In this document: positions 9,592-18,181 of the stretch, one piece after another
How the letters are laid out: each line of letters opens with the position of its first letter
Numbering within the stretch: the stretch's first letter is position 1
DNA from: JAVVXB01 sp036651815
GTDB lineage: Bacteria > Bacillota > Clostridia > Christensenellales > CAG-138
Length of the DNA: 64,000 bases
Direction: 5' to 3'
Assembly: GCA_036651815.1 (NCBI GenBank)
Contig: JAVVXB010000003.1
Location: 50,542 to 114,541 of the forward strand
Notes under the pieces: model-generated
Told to the model about the DNA's origin: nothing
The model's database searches: none
The model's input: only the letters and a program-made list of their open reading frames with translations
Program-made: the position numbers and the translations under genes

Positions 9592-9617
9592 CAGGCAATG
9601 AATTGCCTGTTTTTTTG
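9592..9617 (+). terminator. Orphan intrinsic terminator
   Basis: CAGGCAA-TGAA-TTGCCTG is a 7-bp stem followed by eight T residues. It has no recognised gene upstream on this strand after the pckA terminator. In the other direction it has no T-run, so it does not serve mnmG. Confidence 0.65.
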
Positions 9618-9753
9618 CATACACAAACAAATCAGCGATGGAATACGATTAAAACGAGAAATTGCATCACCGTCCGCTGCGTCTATATCGATTACTATCT
9701 TTTTACCGCCAACAATGCTGCCACGGTGATTTGAAAAGCTACTTTAAGAATTT

Positions 9754-11622
9754 TCAAAATCCCCGCTTAAGATAGATGAGCAACACGTTGATATCTGCTG
9801 GCGATACGCCGGAAATGCGCGCGGCCTGCCCAATGTTCTGGGGCTTGGTTTTTTCCAACTTTTGCCGCGCTTCCAGCCGAAGTCCTTCCAAGGAAAGATA
9901 ATCCACGTCCTGAGGTAGGCGCGTATCCTCGAGTGACTGGGCGCGTGACACTTGTTCCTGCTGCTTTTGAAGATAACCATCATATCGGGCAAGGGTTTCC
10001 ACCTGCTCGGTAATTTGCCAGTCCAATGGGGACAGCGCAGCCGTAATGCCCAGCAGCTCTGTGTAGGTGACGGAGGGCCGCTTGAGCAGGTCAAACAGAC
10101 GTGCGCCGGTGGTGGGGACGCTCTCGCCTTTTTGCGTCAACAGTGCCGATAAGGCGACGTTTGGCGGAATAATTTGCTGCAGATCGGCCAGCGCCTTTGC
10201 AACGCGCTCTTGTTTTTGCCGAAGGCGGTCATAGCGCGCATCGGAAATTAGTCCCGTGCGCTGCGCCTTCTCAGTCAGCCGAATATCCGCGTTGTCCTGC
10301 CGCAGCAGCAGGCGGTATTCGCAACGTGAGGTCATCATACGGTATGGCTCCGGTGTGCCTTTGATGGTGAGATCATCTACGAGCACCCCGAGATACGCTT
10401 CTTCCCGGCCGAGCGTAAAAGGCGCTTCCTCCCGGCAGTATAAAGCGGCGTTCATGCCCGCCAAAAAGCCTTGGGCAGCGGCTTCCTCGTAGCCGGAACT
10501 GCCGTTGAGTTGACCTGCCGTATAGAGACCGGGGATGGTTTTCACCCCAAGGGAATGGTCAAGGGTTGTGGGATCAAGACAGTCATATTCGATGGCATAG
10601 CCAAGCCGCATGACCTCGCAGCGCCGCAACCCGGGCAGCGTGTGCAGCATCGAAAGCTGCACGTCGCCAGGAAGACTGGTACTCATGCCCTGCACATACA
10701 TTTCGTTGGTGGACAGCCCTTCCGGTTCGATGAAAATCTGATGGCGCTCCTTATCGGCAAAACGAACGATTTTATCTTCGATGCTTGGGCAGTAACGTGT
10801 GCCGGTGGCGTGAATTTTGCCGCTGTACATGGGGGAACGATGCAGATTTTCAAGTATGATGCGGTGTGTTTCGGCATTGGTATAGGTTAAATAGCAAGGC
10901 ACCTGTTCAACGGTGAGCCGACCGTTCAAAAATGAGAACGCAGGCGTTGGCTCATCGCCATATTGCGGTTCCATCTCGGAAAGATCCAACGTGCTGCGGT
11001 TAACACGGGCAGGGGTACCGGTTTTAAAGCGGCGCAGCGGAATGCCCAGCCTGAAAAACGCATCCGAAAGATGCTCTGCACGCATCAGCCCGCTCGGGCC
11101 GCTTTCCTGAACAAACGCACCAATCAGAATTCGGCTTTTGAGATAGACGCCCGTGCAAACAGCGACCGCGCGGCAGGTGTAGGAAAAACCCTCCGCGGTG
11201 GACACGCCACAGATGCGGCCATTCTTGGTCAACAATTCGACCGCCTCGCCTTGACACACCGTCAGGTTTGGCTCGCATTCCAGGGTGCGCTTGATTCGTT
11301 CATGATATCGGCGTTTGTCCATCTGCGCGCGCAACGAGTGAACGGCCGGACCCTTGCCGGTGTTAAGCATACGCATTTGGATGAGGGTATCGTCTGCCGC
11401 CAGACCCATCTCACCGCCCATAGCGTCGATCTCGCGCACAAGATGCCCCTTGCCCGTGCCGCCGATGGCGGGGTTGCAGGGCATGAGGCCAATGGAATCT
11501 AAATTCAGCGTCAGCAGCAGCGTTTTTTGTCCCATGCGCGCGCAGGCGAGGGACGCCTCCACCCCTGCGTGACCTGCGCCGATGACGACGCAGTCAAATA
11601 AAAAGAGGTCTGTATTCATCAC
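9754..11622 (-). CDS. mnmG: tRNA uridine-5-carboxymethylaminomethyl modification enzyme MnmG (GidA)
   Basis: About 622 residues, the usual length. The N-terminal FAD-binding Rossmann motif is CVVIGAGHAGVEASLACARMG, and the family signature NPAIGGTGKGHLVREIDAMGG follows. With MnmE it modifies the wobble uridine of certain tRNAs using FAD and a folate. mnmE is not adjacent here. The start is GTG at 11622 or the next codon, ATG at 11619. There is no properly spaced SD, and an extended -10 box ends exactly six bases before the GTG, suggesting a leaderless or near-leaderless mRNA. Confidence 0.97.
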   Translation of the reverse strand: MMNTDLFLFDCVVIGAGHAGVEASLACARMGQKTLLLTLNLDSIGLMPCNPAIGGTGKGHLVREIDAMGGEMGLAADDTLIQMRMLNTGKGPAVHSLRAQMDKRRYHERIKRTLECEPNLTVCQGEAVELLTKNGRICGVSTAEGFSYTCRAVAVCTGVYLKSRILIGAFVQESGPSGLMRAEHLSDAFFRLGIPLRRFKTGTPARVNRSTLDLSEMEPQYGDEPTPAFSFLNGRLTVEQVPCYLTYTNAETHRIILENLHRSPMYSGKIHATGTRYCPSIEDKIVRFADKERHQIFIEPEGLSTNEMYVQGMSTSLPGDVQLSMLHTLPGLRRCEVMRLGYAIEYDCLDPTTLDHSLGVKTIPGLYTAGQLNGSSGYEEAAAQGFLAGMNAALYCREEAPFTLGREEAYLGVLVDDLTIKGTPEPYRMMTSRCEYRLLLRQDNADIRLTEKAQRTGLISDARYDRLRQKQERVAKALADLQQIIPPNVALSALLTQKGESVPTTGARLFDLLKRPSVTYTELLGITAALSPLDWQITEQVETLARYDGYLQKQQEQVSRAQSLEDTRLPQDVDYLSLEGLRLEARQKLEKTKPQNIGQAARISGVSPADINVLLIYLKRGF

Positions 11623-11628
11623 CCTGCA

Positions 11629-11637
11629 ATTTTAACA
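11629..11637 (-). promoter_or_regulatory. Extended -10 of mnmG abutting the start codon
   Basis: On the minus strand TGtTAAAAT (TG at 11637-11636, hexamer 11634-11629) is followed by six bases and then the GTG at 11622. The predicted transcription start coincides with the start codon. It is the weaker member of the leaderless set because the -10 is TAAAAT. Confidence 0.45.
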
Positions 11638-11661
11638 CAGGTGTACGGGGCGAACAAGACA

Positions 11662-11670
11662 TGGTATACT
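11662..11670 (+). promoter_or_regulatory. Extended -10 promoter of the yhaM-like gene
   Basis: TGgTATACT (TG 11662-11663, TATACT 11665-11670) with no good -35. It predicts a start near 11677, leaving a leader of about 30 nt that contains the SD AAGGAG. Confidence 0.55.
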
Positions 11671-11706
11671 AGAAGAGAAAATTTCTCGTAAGGAGTATGA
11701 ACAATT

Positions 11707-12687
11707 ATGAGCCGTATGCGTCTGCTGAATACCGCTGTCGGACAGTCCTTTGAGGGCTTCTGCATCGTAAAGAGCGTTTCCATCAAAGCAAATATCAAGG
11801 GCAGTGAGTATCTGGATCTGGTTTTGGCTGACTGCGAAGGCGAGGGAACTGCAAAGCTGTGGGATTATAGTAAGGAGCAACACGGTGTATTTGATCCGGA
11901 TGATGTGATTAAGGTGCGCGGAAGCATCACCCTCTGGAAGGATGCGGAGCAACTGAAGATTGAAAAAATCCGCCATACCGCACCAGATGATGATGTGGAT
12001 ATGTCACTACTGATCCCCTGCGCACCCTTCGATACCCAGTGGCTATATGATCAAATCTTTGCGCTGGCCGACGATTTTATGGACGATGATCTGAGAAGGC
12101 TTGTACAGTATCTGCTCAGGGAACACAAGGAACAGTTGCTGTATTTTCCGGCGGCGGTCAAGCTGCACCATGCCACCCGGGGAGGGCTGTTGCACCACAC
12201 CTGGACGATTACGCAGCTTGCCAAGGCTGTGCTTGCAACCTATCCCGCACTGGATGGAGACCTGGTCTACACGGGTGCGATTCTTCACGATATCGGTAAA
12301 TTAGCGGAGCTGGAAACAGGAACGCTGGGACTGGCCAGCAGTTATACCTCAAAAGGCCAGCTTCTTGGACATATCAACATCGGCGTGAGTGAGATTGCGC
12401 TTGCAGCAGAACTGCTGGGCGTTCCGGACGAAACAGCCATGCTTGTTCAGCACATGTTGCTCTCCCACCACGGACAGGCGGAGTTTGGCAGTCCCAAGAT
12501 GCCCATGTTTCCAGAGGCAGAGGTACTCAGCGAATTGGACTTGTTAGACAGCAAAATGTATGAGATGTTTTCGGCGCTGGAGGGTGTGCAGCGTGGTGCG
12601 TTTTCAGAGCGGCAGTGGGCGCTGGATAACCGTCAGCTCTATCAACACATGCATAATACCAAAGGAAGTCAAGATGGAAATAACTGA
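11707..12687 (+). CDS. yhaM: 3'-5' exoribonuclease of the YhaM family
   Basis: 326 residues. An N-terminal OB-fold (about residues 8-95, ANIKGSEYLDLVLADCEGEGTAKLW) precedes an HD hydrolase domain with HHTW and LHDIGK metal-binding motifs and a distal LSHHG. This domain order and length match YhaM/Cbf1, Mn-dependent exonucleases that trim RNA 3' ends and can act on ssDNA. The SD AAGGAG precedes the ATG. The gene is divergent from mnmG and overlaps the next gene by 14 bp. Confidence 0.88.
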   Translation: MSRMRLLNTAVGQSFEGFCIVKSVSIKANIKGSEYLDLVLADCEGEGTAKLWDYSKEQHGVFDPDDVIKVRGSITLWKDAEQLKIEKIRHTAPDDDVDMSLLIPCAPFDTQWLYDQIFALADDFMDDDLRRLVQYLLREHKEQLLYFPAAVKLHHATRGGLLHHTWTITQLAKAVLATYPALDGDLVYTGAILHDIGKLAELETGTLGLASSYTSKGQLLGHINIGVSEIALAAELLGVPDETAMLVQHMLLSHHGQAEFGSPKMPMFPEAEVLSELDLLDSKMYEMFSALEGVQRGAFSERQWALDNRQLYQHMHNTKGSQDGNN

Positions 12688-13504
12688 ACAATCCTCCCGC
12701 GGCCGCAGCATCGGCGCGGGATTTCTCTATTTTGGCGTCTATCTGGCCGCACAGTTTATCGTATTGGTGCCGTTTGTGATGTATCGATTGGTGACCGAAA
12801 TATTGGCGTTGGGGATCAATGATCCAAATGCGTGGCTTTCGGCGGTTGAAGCGATTAGAAATGACACAGTACTAATTTCCGGAGTGACAAATTTGGTACT
12901 GTTGATGGTGGTTTGGCTTATTTTTGCTGTGCGCAAAAAACCGATATTGGCAAGCGTCGGGATAACGCCCGTTTCATTTTCCCGACTTGCACTGCTACTG
13001 CCGCTGGGCTTCACGCTCAACTGCTTTCTTTCCTTGGCGCTGGGTTTGCTGCCCACATCACTCATGGAGGGGTATAATACCGCCACAGAAGTTGTGGCCG
13101 GCAACACTGATTTGCTTGCCATTCTCATGGTTGCGTTGATTGCTCCGCTGACCGAGGAGGTCGTGTTCCGGGGATTGCTGTATTCCAGATTTCGGCAGGG
13201 TATGCCTAAGTGGGCCGCGATGCTTGTATCCAGCGCCCTGTTTGGCGCGCTGCACGGGCAGATTGTGTGGATGCTCTATGCGTTTTGCTTTGGCATGCTG
13301 CTTTGCCTTATTACGGACTGGTATGGATCACTGCTGGGAAGCATCGTGCTGCATTTTGCATTCAATTTCAGCAGCTATTTGGTTGCGCAAATGAAAAGCG
13401 TACCCGTCATCATTCTGCTGATTGTCACGGGTGTGCTAAGCTTCCAACTGCTGCATATCATCAAAAAGTCTTGTGCTTCAGCAGCACAGACGTCTGATCA
13501 GTGA
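12674..13504 (+). CDS. CPBP-family intramembrane metalloprotease
   Basis: 276 residues and about seven membrane segments. It has the CPBP/Abi motifs EEVVFRG (EExxxR), HG(x)nW in ALHGQIVWMLYAF, and HFAFN. These supply the glutamate and histidine ligands of CAAX-protease-like enzymes. The ATG at 12674 is chosen for its SD AAAGGAAG; it lies inside the end of the yhaM-like gene, so the two are coupled. Roles in this family include bacteriocin self-immunity and membrane-protein processing. Nothing nearby points to a specific substrate. Confidence 0.85.
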   Translation: MEITEQSSRGRSIGAGFLYFGVYLAAQFIVLVPFVMYRLVTEILALGINDPNAWLSAVEAIRNDTVLISGVTNLVLLMVVWLIFAVRKKPILASVGITPVSFSRLALLLPLGFTLNCFLSLALGLLPTSLMEGYNTATEVVAGNTDLLAILMVALIAPLTEEVVFRGLLYSRFRQGMPKWAAMLVSSALFGALHGQIVWMLYAFCFGMLLCLITDWYGSLLGSIVLHFAFNFSSYLVAQMKSVPVIILLIVTGVLSFQLLHIIKKSCASAAQTSDQ

Positions 13505-13555
13505 AGCGGCGGCGATTCTGTCGCAGGTAGGCGGACATCTAAAAAAAGTGTGCGC

Positions 13556-14587
13556 TTATTTCACTGTAACCTCATAAGGCCAGCTTTGAATGCCGCCCAT
13601 GTCCCATACGTTCCGATAGCCGGCCTTGAGCAGTTTGTCCGCTGCCGCCTTGCTGCGTTTGCCAGAACGGCAGTAAACCACGATCATTGCTTCCGGTTCT
13701 GGCAGTGTTGGTACGGGGGCGGTACTCAAGATTGTTTCATTTGGAATCAAAAGCGCGCCGCGGATATGGCCGGCCTCATATTCTTTTGGCGTGCGCACGT
13801 CAACGAGGATGAAATTCGACTGTTCGTCCAACCGTTCCTTCACCTCGGCAGGTGAGATGGTTTGATAACGGGCGGAACCGTGTAGCCGTTCGGGAACGAG
13901 TGCTTTGGCCGGTCGGGTATAGTCAGCCGAATCGATTGTAAGTGTGCGAAAGATGGAGATTTCATCCTTCGGGATATGACAATACCCGGTCGGATTTTTG
14001 ATCAGGTAGTCCTGATGGTATTCCTCCGCCGGATAGAAATTCAAAAGCGGACCGATTTCCACACAAAAGGGGTTCGCCGCTGACGCTTCGATGGCGGCGA
14101 TGCGTGAGACCGTGGCTTGCGAGGCGTCGTCCATATAGTAAATGCCGGTTTGATACTGGGAACCGATGTCGTTGCCCTGCTGATGCTCCACCGTGGGGTC
14201 GATCACATAGAAATAGGCCAGCAACAGCTTTTCCAAACAAACCTGCGCTGGATCGTACGTAACCTCCACCGTCTCCCGAAAATTGGTTTGTCCACTACAG
14301 ACCGCAGAATAGTTGGCTTCCTGCGGGCTATCTCCGTTTGCATAGCCGCTGACCGCGTTTTGCACGCCAGGAATCGAGGCCATGAGCTGCTCCGTTCCCC
14401 AGAAGCAACCGCCGGCAAAATAAATCTTACGCATAGAGTCCTCCGTTTTTGCTACATTCGTCTGCGTCGCCATTTGCTCGGCCGTTTTTGCAGCGGGTGA
14501 TTCTTCAATTAAACCAGGCGTGCCGCAGCCCGCCAGCAAGACGGCAACAAGCATAAACACTATCAATAGAATTGTAAAAGAACGCAC
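13556..14587 (-). CDS. msrA: Lipoprotein fusion: MsrA methionine sulfoxide reductase plus rhodanese
   Basis: 343 residues. The lipoprotein signal ends LLAGC. The MsrA domain begins at YFAGGCFWGTEQL, with the catalytic Cys in GGCFWG, and includes GTEQLM, EVTYDP and YHQDYL. A C-terminal rhodanese domain runs from about residue 240 (VDVRTPKEYEAGHIRGA) and has the active loop YCRSGKRS. MsrA reduces methionine-S-sulfoxide. Here it would act outside the membrane, and the rhodanese Cys could relay reducing equivalents (inference). Extracellular Msr proteins more often carry MsrB or thioredoxin domains. The GTG at 14587 is preferred because GGGAGGT lies seven bases upstream; the in-frame ATG at 14602 sits on that SD and inside the palindrome. 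Confidence 0.9.
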   Translation of the reverse strand: MRSFTILLIVFMLVAVLLAGCGTPGLIEESPAAKTAEQMATQTNVAKTEDSMRKIYFAGGCFWGTEQLMASIPGVQNAVSGYANGDSPQEANYSAVCSGQTNFRETVEVTYDPAQVCLEKLLLAYFYVIDPTVEHQQGNDIGSQYQTGIYYMDDASQATVSRIAAIEASAANPFCVEIGPLLNFYPAEEYHQDYLIKNPTGYCHIPKDEISIFRTLTIDSADYTRPAKALVPERLHGSARYQTISPAEVKERLDEQSNFILVDVRTPKEYEAGHIRGALLIPNETILSTAPVPTLPEPEAMIVVYCRSGKRSKAAADKLLKAGYRNVWDMGGIQSWPYEVTVK

Positions 14588-14599
14588 CGCCCTACCTCC

Positions 14600-14628
14600 C
14601 ATACTGTAACAAATGAGATTACAGTATG
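14600..14628 (-). promoter_or_regulatory. Operator-like perfect palindrome over the msrA transcription start
   Basis: CATACTGTAA and TTACAGTATG form a perfect 10-bp inverted repeat with a 9-nt spacer. It begins immediately after the -10 hexamer and ends at the SD, covering the predicted start site. A repressor site is the simplest reading; a 5' leader hairpin is the alternative. The core (TTACAG/CTGTAA) vaguely recalls BlaI/CopY-type operators, but I cannot assign a regulator. Confidence 0.6.
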
Positions 14629-14657
14629 ATATTATCAGGCGGAGCGGTGCATGTCAA
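14629..14657 (-). promoter_or_regulatory. Strong sigma-A promoter of the msrA-rhodanese gene
   Basis: On the minus strand TTGACA (14657-14652), a 17-bp spacer, and TAATAT (14634-14629). The -35 is perfect. Confidence 0.8.
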
Positions 14658-14675
14658 GCGGTGATTGAAGGAGGC

Positions 14676-16724
14676 TTAACCGTAGGCGATAGAGAGCTTG
14701 GTCAACGTATCCCAGTTGGTTAGCGAGATGACGGAGATGGTGGAATCGCTGAGCACGTAGAAATAATCGCCAATGAACATTCCACGCAGATTCCAGCTGT
14801 ACAGGTCGTTCGTCATGGAAATCTTTTTCAGTTGCTCAAAGCCCTGTGCCTTAGTGTATTTGTAGATATAGTAGGCGCTGTCAGCAGGGAATGCGATCAG
14901 ATTTTTGGCCGCGTCTACAAGAATGGACTTATGATTCGCTCCTGCCGCTGTCCAGTCCGCATCGATTTTTTCGGTGGATAGTTCGCGTACGTCGGTCTTA
15001 TTGGAGATATCAAACATGCTGAGCTTAACGCCCTCACGCTGTCCACTCTTTTCATTCGCGGAATAGCCAATGCCCAGCAACAGACCCTTGTTGAACACAT
15101 GCAAGTATTCGCTAAAGCCGGGAATTTTGAGCTTACTTAGGATGCGCGGATTGGTTGGATTGGCCAAATCCACAGCAAATAGAGGATCGATCTGGCGGAA
15201 GGTGACAAAGTAGCCCACGTCGCCATCAAAGCGCACAGACTGCACCAACTCATCCGGGGCAAGGTTTTCGATCTTACCCAATACATTCAGCGTTTGATCC
15301 AACGTATAGAGGCAGTTATAATCCTTGCTGTCGTATTCATAGGAATCCACGCCGTCGGTAAAGACGCGCTCCTCCCATTCGTTGACGGTTGTGACCACGC
15401 GGAACACATCCTTGTATTCATCCATGGAAAACTGATTGAGCAGCGTGCCGCGAACACTGCCGGCGGCAAGCTGGGTAATGACGCCCTTGTCAAGGGAGAA
15501 GAGCATGAGCTTTGTGCAGCTCTCAGAGGTGGTAACCTGCACATTTTTGCCGTCCTGATTGGGATGGATATCGCTGGTTTGACTCTTGTTTTCGCCAAGT
15601 GAAAGCAGCAGATGCTCCGCGTTGCAGTAGATGTTGCTGGTGCCGCCGAACACGGCCTTGGCGGCGGCATGTTCGGTGCCTTCCCGCAGATTGATGGCGC
15701 CGATAACCGTATAGGCGGAGCTCTGTGGAGTCCCATAAACCAGAATATCGCCCGGAGCGATCGTTTTTGTGACGTTACCCGCCGTTAGTTCCGGCACGAA
15801 TGTGCCAGGCTGATTCCGCACAGGCCTCCAGACATTTTGTGCGGTCACAAGATATACAAAATCGCCGATCAACCGAGAGGAAACATAACTACCGCTCTGG
15901 GCGAGGGATGCAAGCTTGCGGGGTTTCTCAGGGTTTGCAATGTCATAGAGCAGAATTTGGGTTTGTTCTTTGTTTTGATTGTAGCCGTCGCTGCCGTCGT
16001 TCACCCAAACGGTGGTGTAGCCTTGGGTAATGATCATCAGCCGGTCATCCAACAGGAATAATTCCGAATTGTAGCCCCACCACTGATCGCTTTCTTGAAA
16101 AAGAGTGCTGGAGACAATCTTTGTGGCAGCGCCGTTCGCAACTATGATGTTGAGCTGATTGTTGACAATATAATAGATATACTTGCCGTCGGTCTTAACA
16201 ATATCGGCCTCATCCACGCCCTTGACCTGCACATTTGTGGTACTGTGATTGCTACTGCCATCAGAAAGGGATCCAGATTCGGTTTGAGCGCTTGCGGAGA
16301 GGGGGGTATCCGCGGCTGCAGACTCGGTGCCGGAATCCATTGGAGCAGGGGCAGATTCGTTGGCGGCGGAACTTTTTACGTTCGCACGGTTGATCTGCAT
16401 GGTTTCCATGAGCTCGAACAGCTCGTCATAGTTGTTGAATAGAGTGGTCTCGGTCAATCCTGGAACAGCCACGTCTGCCGATTCCTGAGAACCGACTGCA
16501 GCAGCCATTGGTACGGCGGCCGTGTTGGCGCGTCCGTTTAGCGCAAGACCCAGAATTCCTCCGGCAATCAATACGACGGCTGCTGCAACCGCCCCATAGC
16601 GTACGAAAGCATTGCGCCGCTTGCGCACCGGTTCTTCTTGTGTTACTTTATTCTTAATTTCCATGAGCAACGTCTCCTTTGCATGAAGTTTTTCGTTGTC
16701 ACGGATATACTGCTCCTTAAACAT
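14676..16724 (-). CDS. Membrane-anchored beta-propeller protein, possible anti-sigma/sensor
   Basis: 682 residues. About 42 charged N-terminal residues (MFKEQYIRDNEKLHAKET) are followed by one membrane segment (GAVAAAVVLIAGGILGLAL), a Ser/Ala-rich linker, and a large extracytoplasmic domain from about residue 165. That domain carries the signature VKGVDEADIVKTDGKYIYY of the C-terminal beta-propeller family (Pfam Beta_propel). The ATG overlaps the end of the ECF sigma gene by 8 bp, and SD AAAGGGG precedes it. The pairing and topology fit an anti-sigma factor whose cytoplasmic tail holds the sigma factor, but no zinc-binding anti-sigma motif is visible, so this is inference. Confidence 0.75.
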   Translation of the reverse strand: MFKEQYIRDNEKLHAKETLLMEIKNKVTQEEPVRKRRNAFVRYGAVAAAVVLIAGGILGLALNGRANTAAVPMAAAVGSQESADVAVPGLTETTLFNNYDELFELMETMQINRANVKSSAANESAPAPMDSGTESAAADTPLSASAQTESGSLSDGSSNHSTTNVQVKGVDEADIVKTDGKYIYYIVNNQLNIIVANGAATKIVSSTLFQESDQWWGYNSELFLLDDRLMIITQGYTTVWVNDGSDGYNQNKEQTQILLYDIANPEKPRKLASLAQSGSYVSSRLIGDFVYLVTAQNVWRPVRNQPGTFVPELTAGNVTKTIAPGDILVYGTPQSSAYTVIGAINLREGTEHAAAKAVFGGTSNIYCNAEHLLLSLGENKSQTSDIHPNQDGKNVQVTTSESCTKLMLFSLDKGVITQLAAGSVRGTLLNQFSMDEYKDVFRVVTTVNEWEERVFTDGVDSYEYDSKDYNCLYTLDQTLNVLGKIENLAPDELVQSVRFDGDVGYFVTFRQIDPLFAVDLANPTNPRILSKLKIPGFSEYLHVFNKGLLLGIGYSANEKSGQREGVKLSMFDISNKTDVRELSTEKIDADWTAAGANHKSILVDAAKNLIAFPADSAYYIYKYTKAQGFEQLKKISMTNDLYSWNLRGMFIGDYFYVLSDSTISVISLTNWDTLTKLSIAYG

Positions 16725-17220
16725 CCGAATATGCCCCTTTCAGTTGCTGCCGCAGCATATCGCGTGCGCGGAAGAGCTGAGATTTAACGGTATTGACCGA
16801 AATACGAAGCAGCTTGGCAATTTCCTCCACCTGATATCCTTCGTAATAAAACAGATGGATTACCGTGCGGTATTTTTCCGGCAGTTTCAGCACCTCTGCA
16901 TAGACCTCTGTGTCCTCCTGCATCGAAGTGAGTATCGTATCGTCCTGCGGCATGGTGTGCCGACGCCAGGCAGATGTCAAAAGTGACTTTGTGCAGTTGA
17001 TGGTCACGGTCAAAAACCATGCCTTTTGGTGTGCGCGGTCGTTCCAGACGGGCTGTCGCCGCAGACAGCGCAAGAACACTTCCTGTAGAACATCGTCCGC
17101 GTCCGCACTGCTTTTTGTGCGTAAAAATGCCAGCCGGTAGATCATATCGGCATATGCGGTAAACAATGCTTCCGCATCTGCCGATGGAATTGCTTGTTGA
17201 TTCATCAGCTGCTGCTCCAT
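16717..17220 (-). CDS. ECF-type RNA polymerase sigma factor
   Basis: 167 residues. Region 2 is seen in YADMIYRLAFLRTKSSADADDVLQEVFLRCL (core-binding and -10 recognition). Region 4 is seen in LPEKYRTVIHLFYYEGYQVEEIAKLLRIS with helix-turn-helix NTVKSQLFRARDML. The ATG at 17220 is chosen for its SD AGGAACGG. An in-frame ATG at 17307 would add 29 residues without an SD or family similarity. It overlaps the beta-propeller gene and is likely co-transcribed and co-regulated with it. No autoregulatory ECF promoter was identified; a sigma-A-type box lies upstream. Confidence 0.9.
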   Translation of the reverse strand: MEQQLMNQQAIPSADAEALFTAYADMIYRLAFLRTKSSADADDVLQEVFLRCLRRQPVWNDRAHQKAWFLTVTINCTKSLLTSAWRRHTMPQDDTILTSMQEDTEVYAEVLKLPEKYRTVIHLFYYEGYQVEEIAKLLRISVNTVKSQLFRARDMLRQQLKGAYSDV

Positions 17221-17336
17221 CAAAACCGTTCCTCTCTTCCACACATAACACCGTTCAAGGAAACATTTGGTTGCATACAAGTTTTTTTCCAAATGTGTGC
17301 GAGACATGCTCTGCGCATGACTAAGGTGGATGGAAC

Positions 17337-17365
17337 ATTATAGCATGCTGGTAGGCACGAGGCAA
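17337..17365 (-). promoter_or_regulatory. Sigma-A-type promoter of the ECF sigma operon
   Basis: Minus-strand TTGCCT (17365-17360), a 17-bp spacer and perfect TATAAT (17342-17337) with a TG at the extended position (TGcTATAAT). The leader to the ATG at 17220 is about 110 nt. Confidence 0.6.
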
Positions 17366-17470
17366 AGAAACGAATTGTCATAGCGGGAAGTTTTCAATTT
17401 GCACACATTCTCATGGCAGGGTTTTTGGTAAGGCGTCTCGAATTGGTATACACAGAAGGGAGTGAGAAAA

Positions 17471-18139
17471 ATGGAAAAGAAAATTCCTCATATCAGCAGC
17501 CAGCTGCGAAGGCACTATGTAGAAATGCCCCAAGAGGTCTGGAGCGCCAGCGGAATCATCATCTGGGGGAAACGCATAAAATCGCTGGTGTTTTCAACAG
17601 ATCTTGCCATCATCCGCAACTGCAATGCGGACGCCGTGCTGTCAGTTTATCCCTTCACGCCGCAGCAGGTCATTGCAGATGCCATCATTGCGGCGTCGTA
17701 CATACCGGTGTTCTGCGGCGTGGGCGGCGGCATCACCGGCGGTGCGCGTGTTATTGCGCTTGCACAGGATGCGGAGGCAGAGGGTGCCATGGGCGTTGTG
17801 GTCAACGCGCCAATTCCGGCAGAAATTATCCGCAAGATGCGTGAGGTAATCGATATTCCCATCGTTGCCACCGTTGTGAACGAATCCACCGATGTATCCG
17901 CGCGTATCGACGCGGGCGTATCCATATTGAATGTTTCCGCCGCAGGACGCACACCAATGGTGGTGGACTGGATTCGCAAAAAACACCCAGATTTTCCGAT
18001 TATTGCCACCGGTGGACCAACGGGGGAAACGATCCGGCAGACGATCAGCGCCGGCGCCAATGCAATCAGCATTACGCCGCCGACAATCAATGAGCTTTTT
18101 AAGCAAATTATGGAAACTTATCGCGATCAGGAATGGTAA
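17471..18139 (+). CDS. TIM-barrel protein of unknown function
   Basis: 222 residues. Alternating beta strands and helices end in the phosphate-binding motif IIATGGPTGETIRQTISAGANAISI, typical of FMN- or phosphosugar-binding (beta/alpha)8 barrels. Other segments (VFCGVGGGITGG, MGVVVNAPIPAEII, DAGVSILNVSAAGRTP) look like conserved ligand loops. Similar proteins in Clostridia are usually labelled only hydrolase or barrel protein, so no reaction is assigned. ATG 17471 has the SD AAGGGAGTG; the upstream GTG at 17462 overlaps that SD. It stands between a divergent sigma operon and a lipoprotein gene with its own promoter. Confidence 0.75.
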   Translation: MEKKIPHISSQLRRHYVEMPQEVWSASGIIIWGKRIKSLVFSTDLAIIRNCNADAVLSVYPFTPQQVIADAIIAASYIPVFCGVGGGITGGARVIALAQDAEAEGAMGVVVNAPIPAEIIRKMREVIDIPIVATVVNESTDVSARIDAGVSILNVSAAGRTPMVVDWIRKKHPDFPIIATGGPTGETIRQTISAGANAISITPPTINELFKQIMETYRDQEW

Positions 18140-18164
18140 ATTACGCATCAATTCCGCTTACTTA

Positions 18165-18173
18165 TGCTATACT
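18165..18173 (+). promoter_or_regulatory. Extended -10 immediately before the 18182 lipoprotein start
   Basis: TATGCTATACT ends at 18173, eight bases before the ATG at 18182. The predicted start is 18180, so the mRNA would begin two bases before the ATG, with no SD (only AGAAAAG overlapping the gap). Member of the leaderless set. Confidence 0.65.
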
Positions 18174-18181
18174 AGAAAAGT

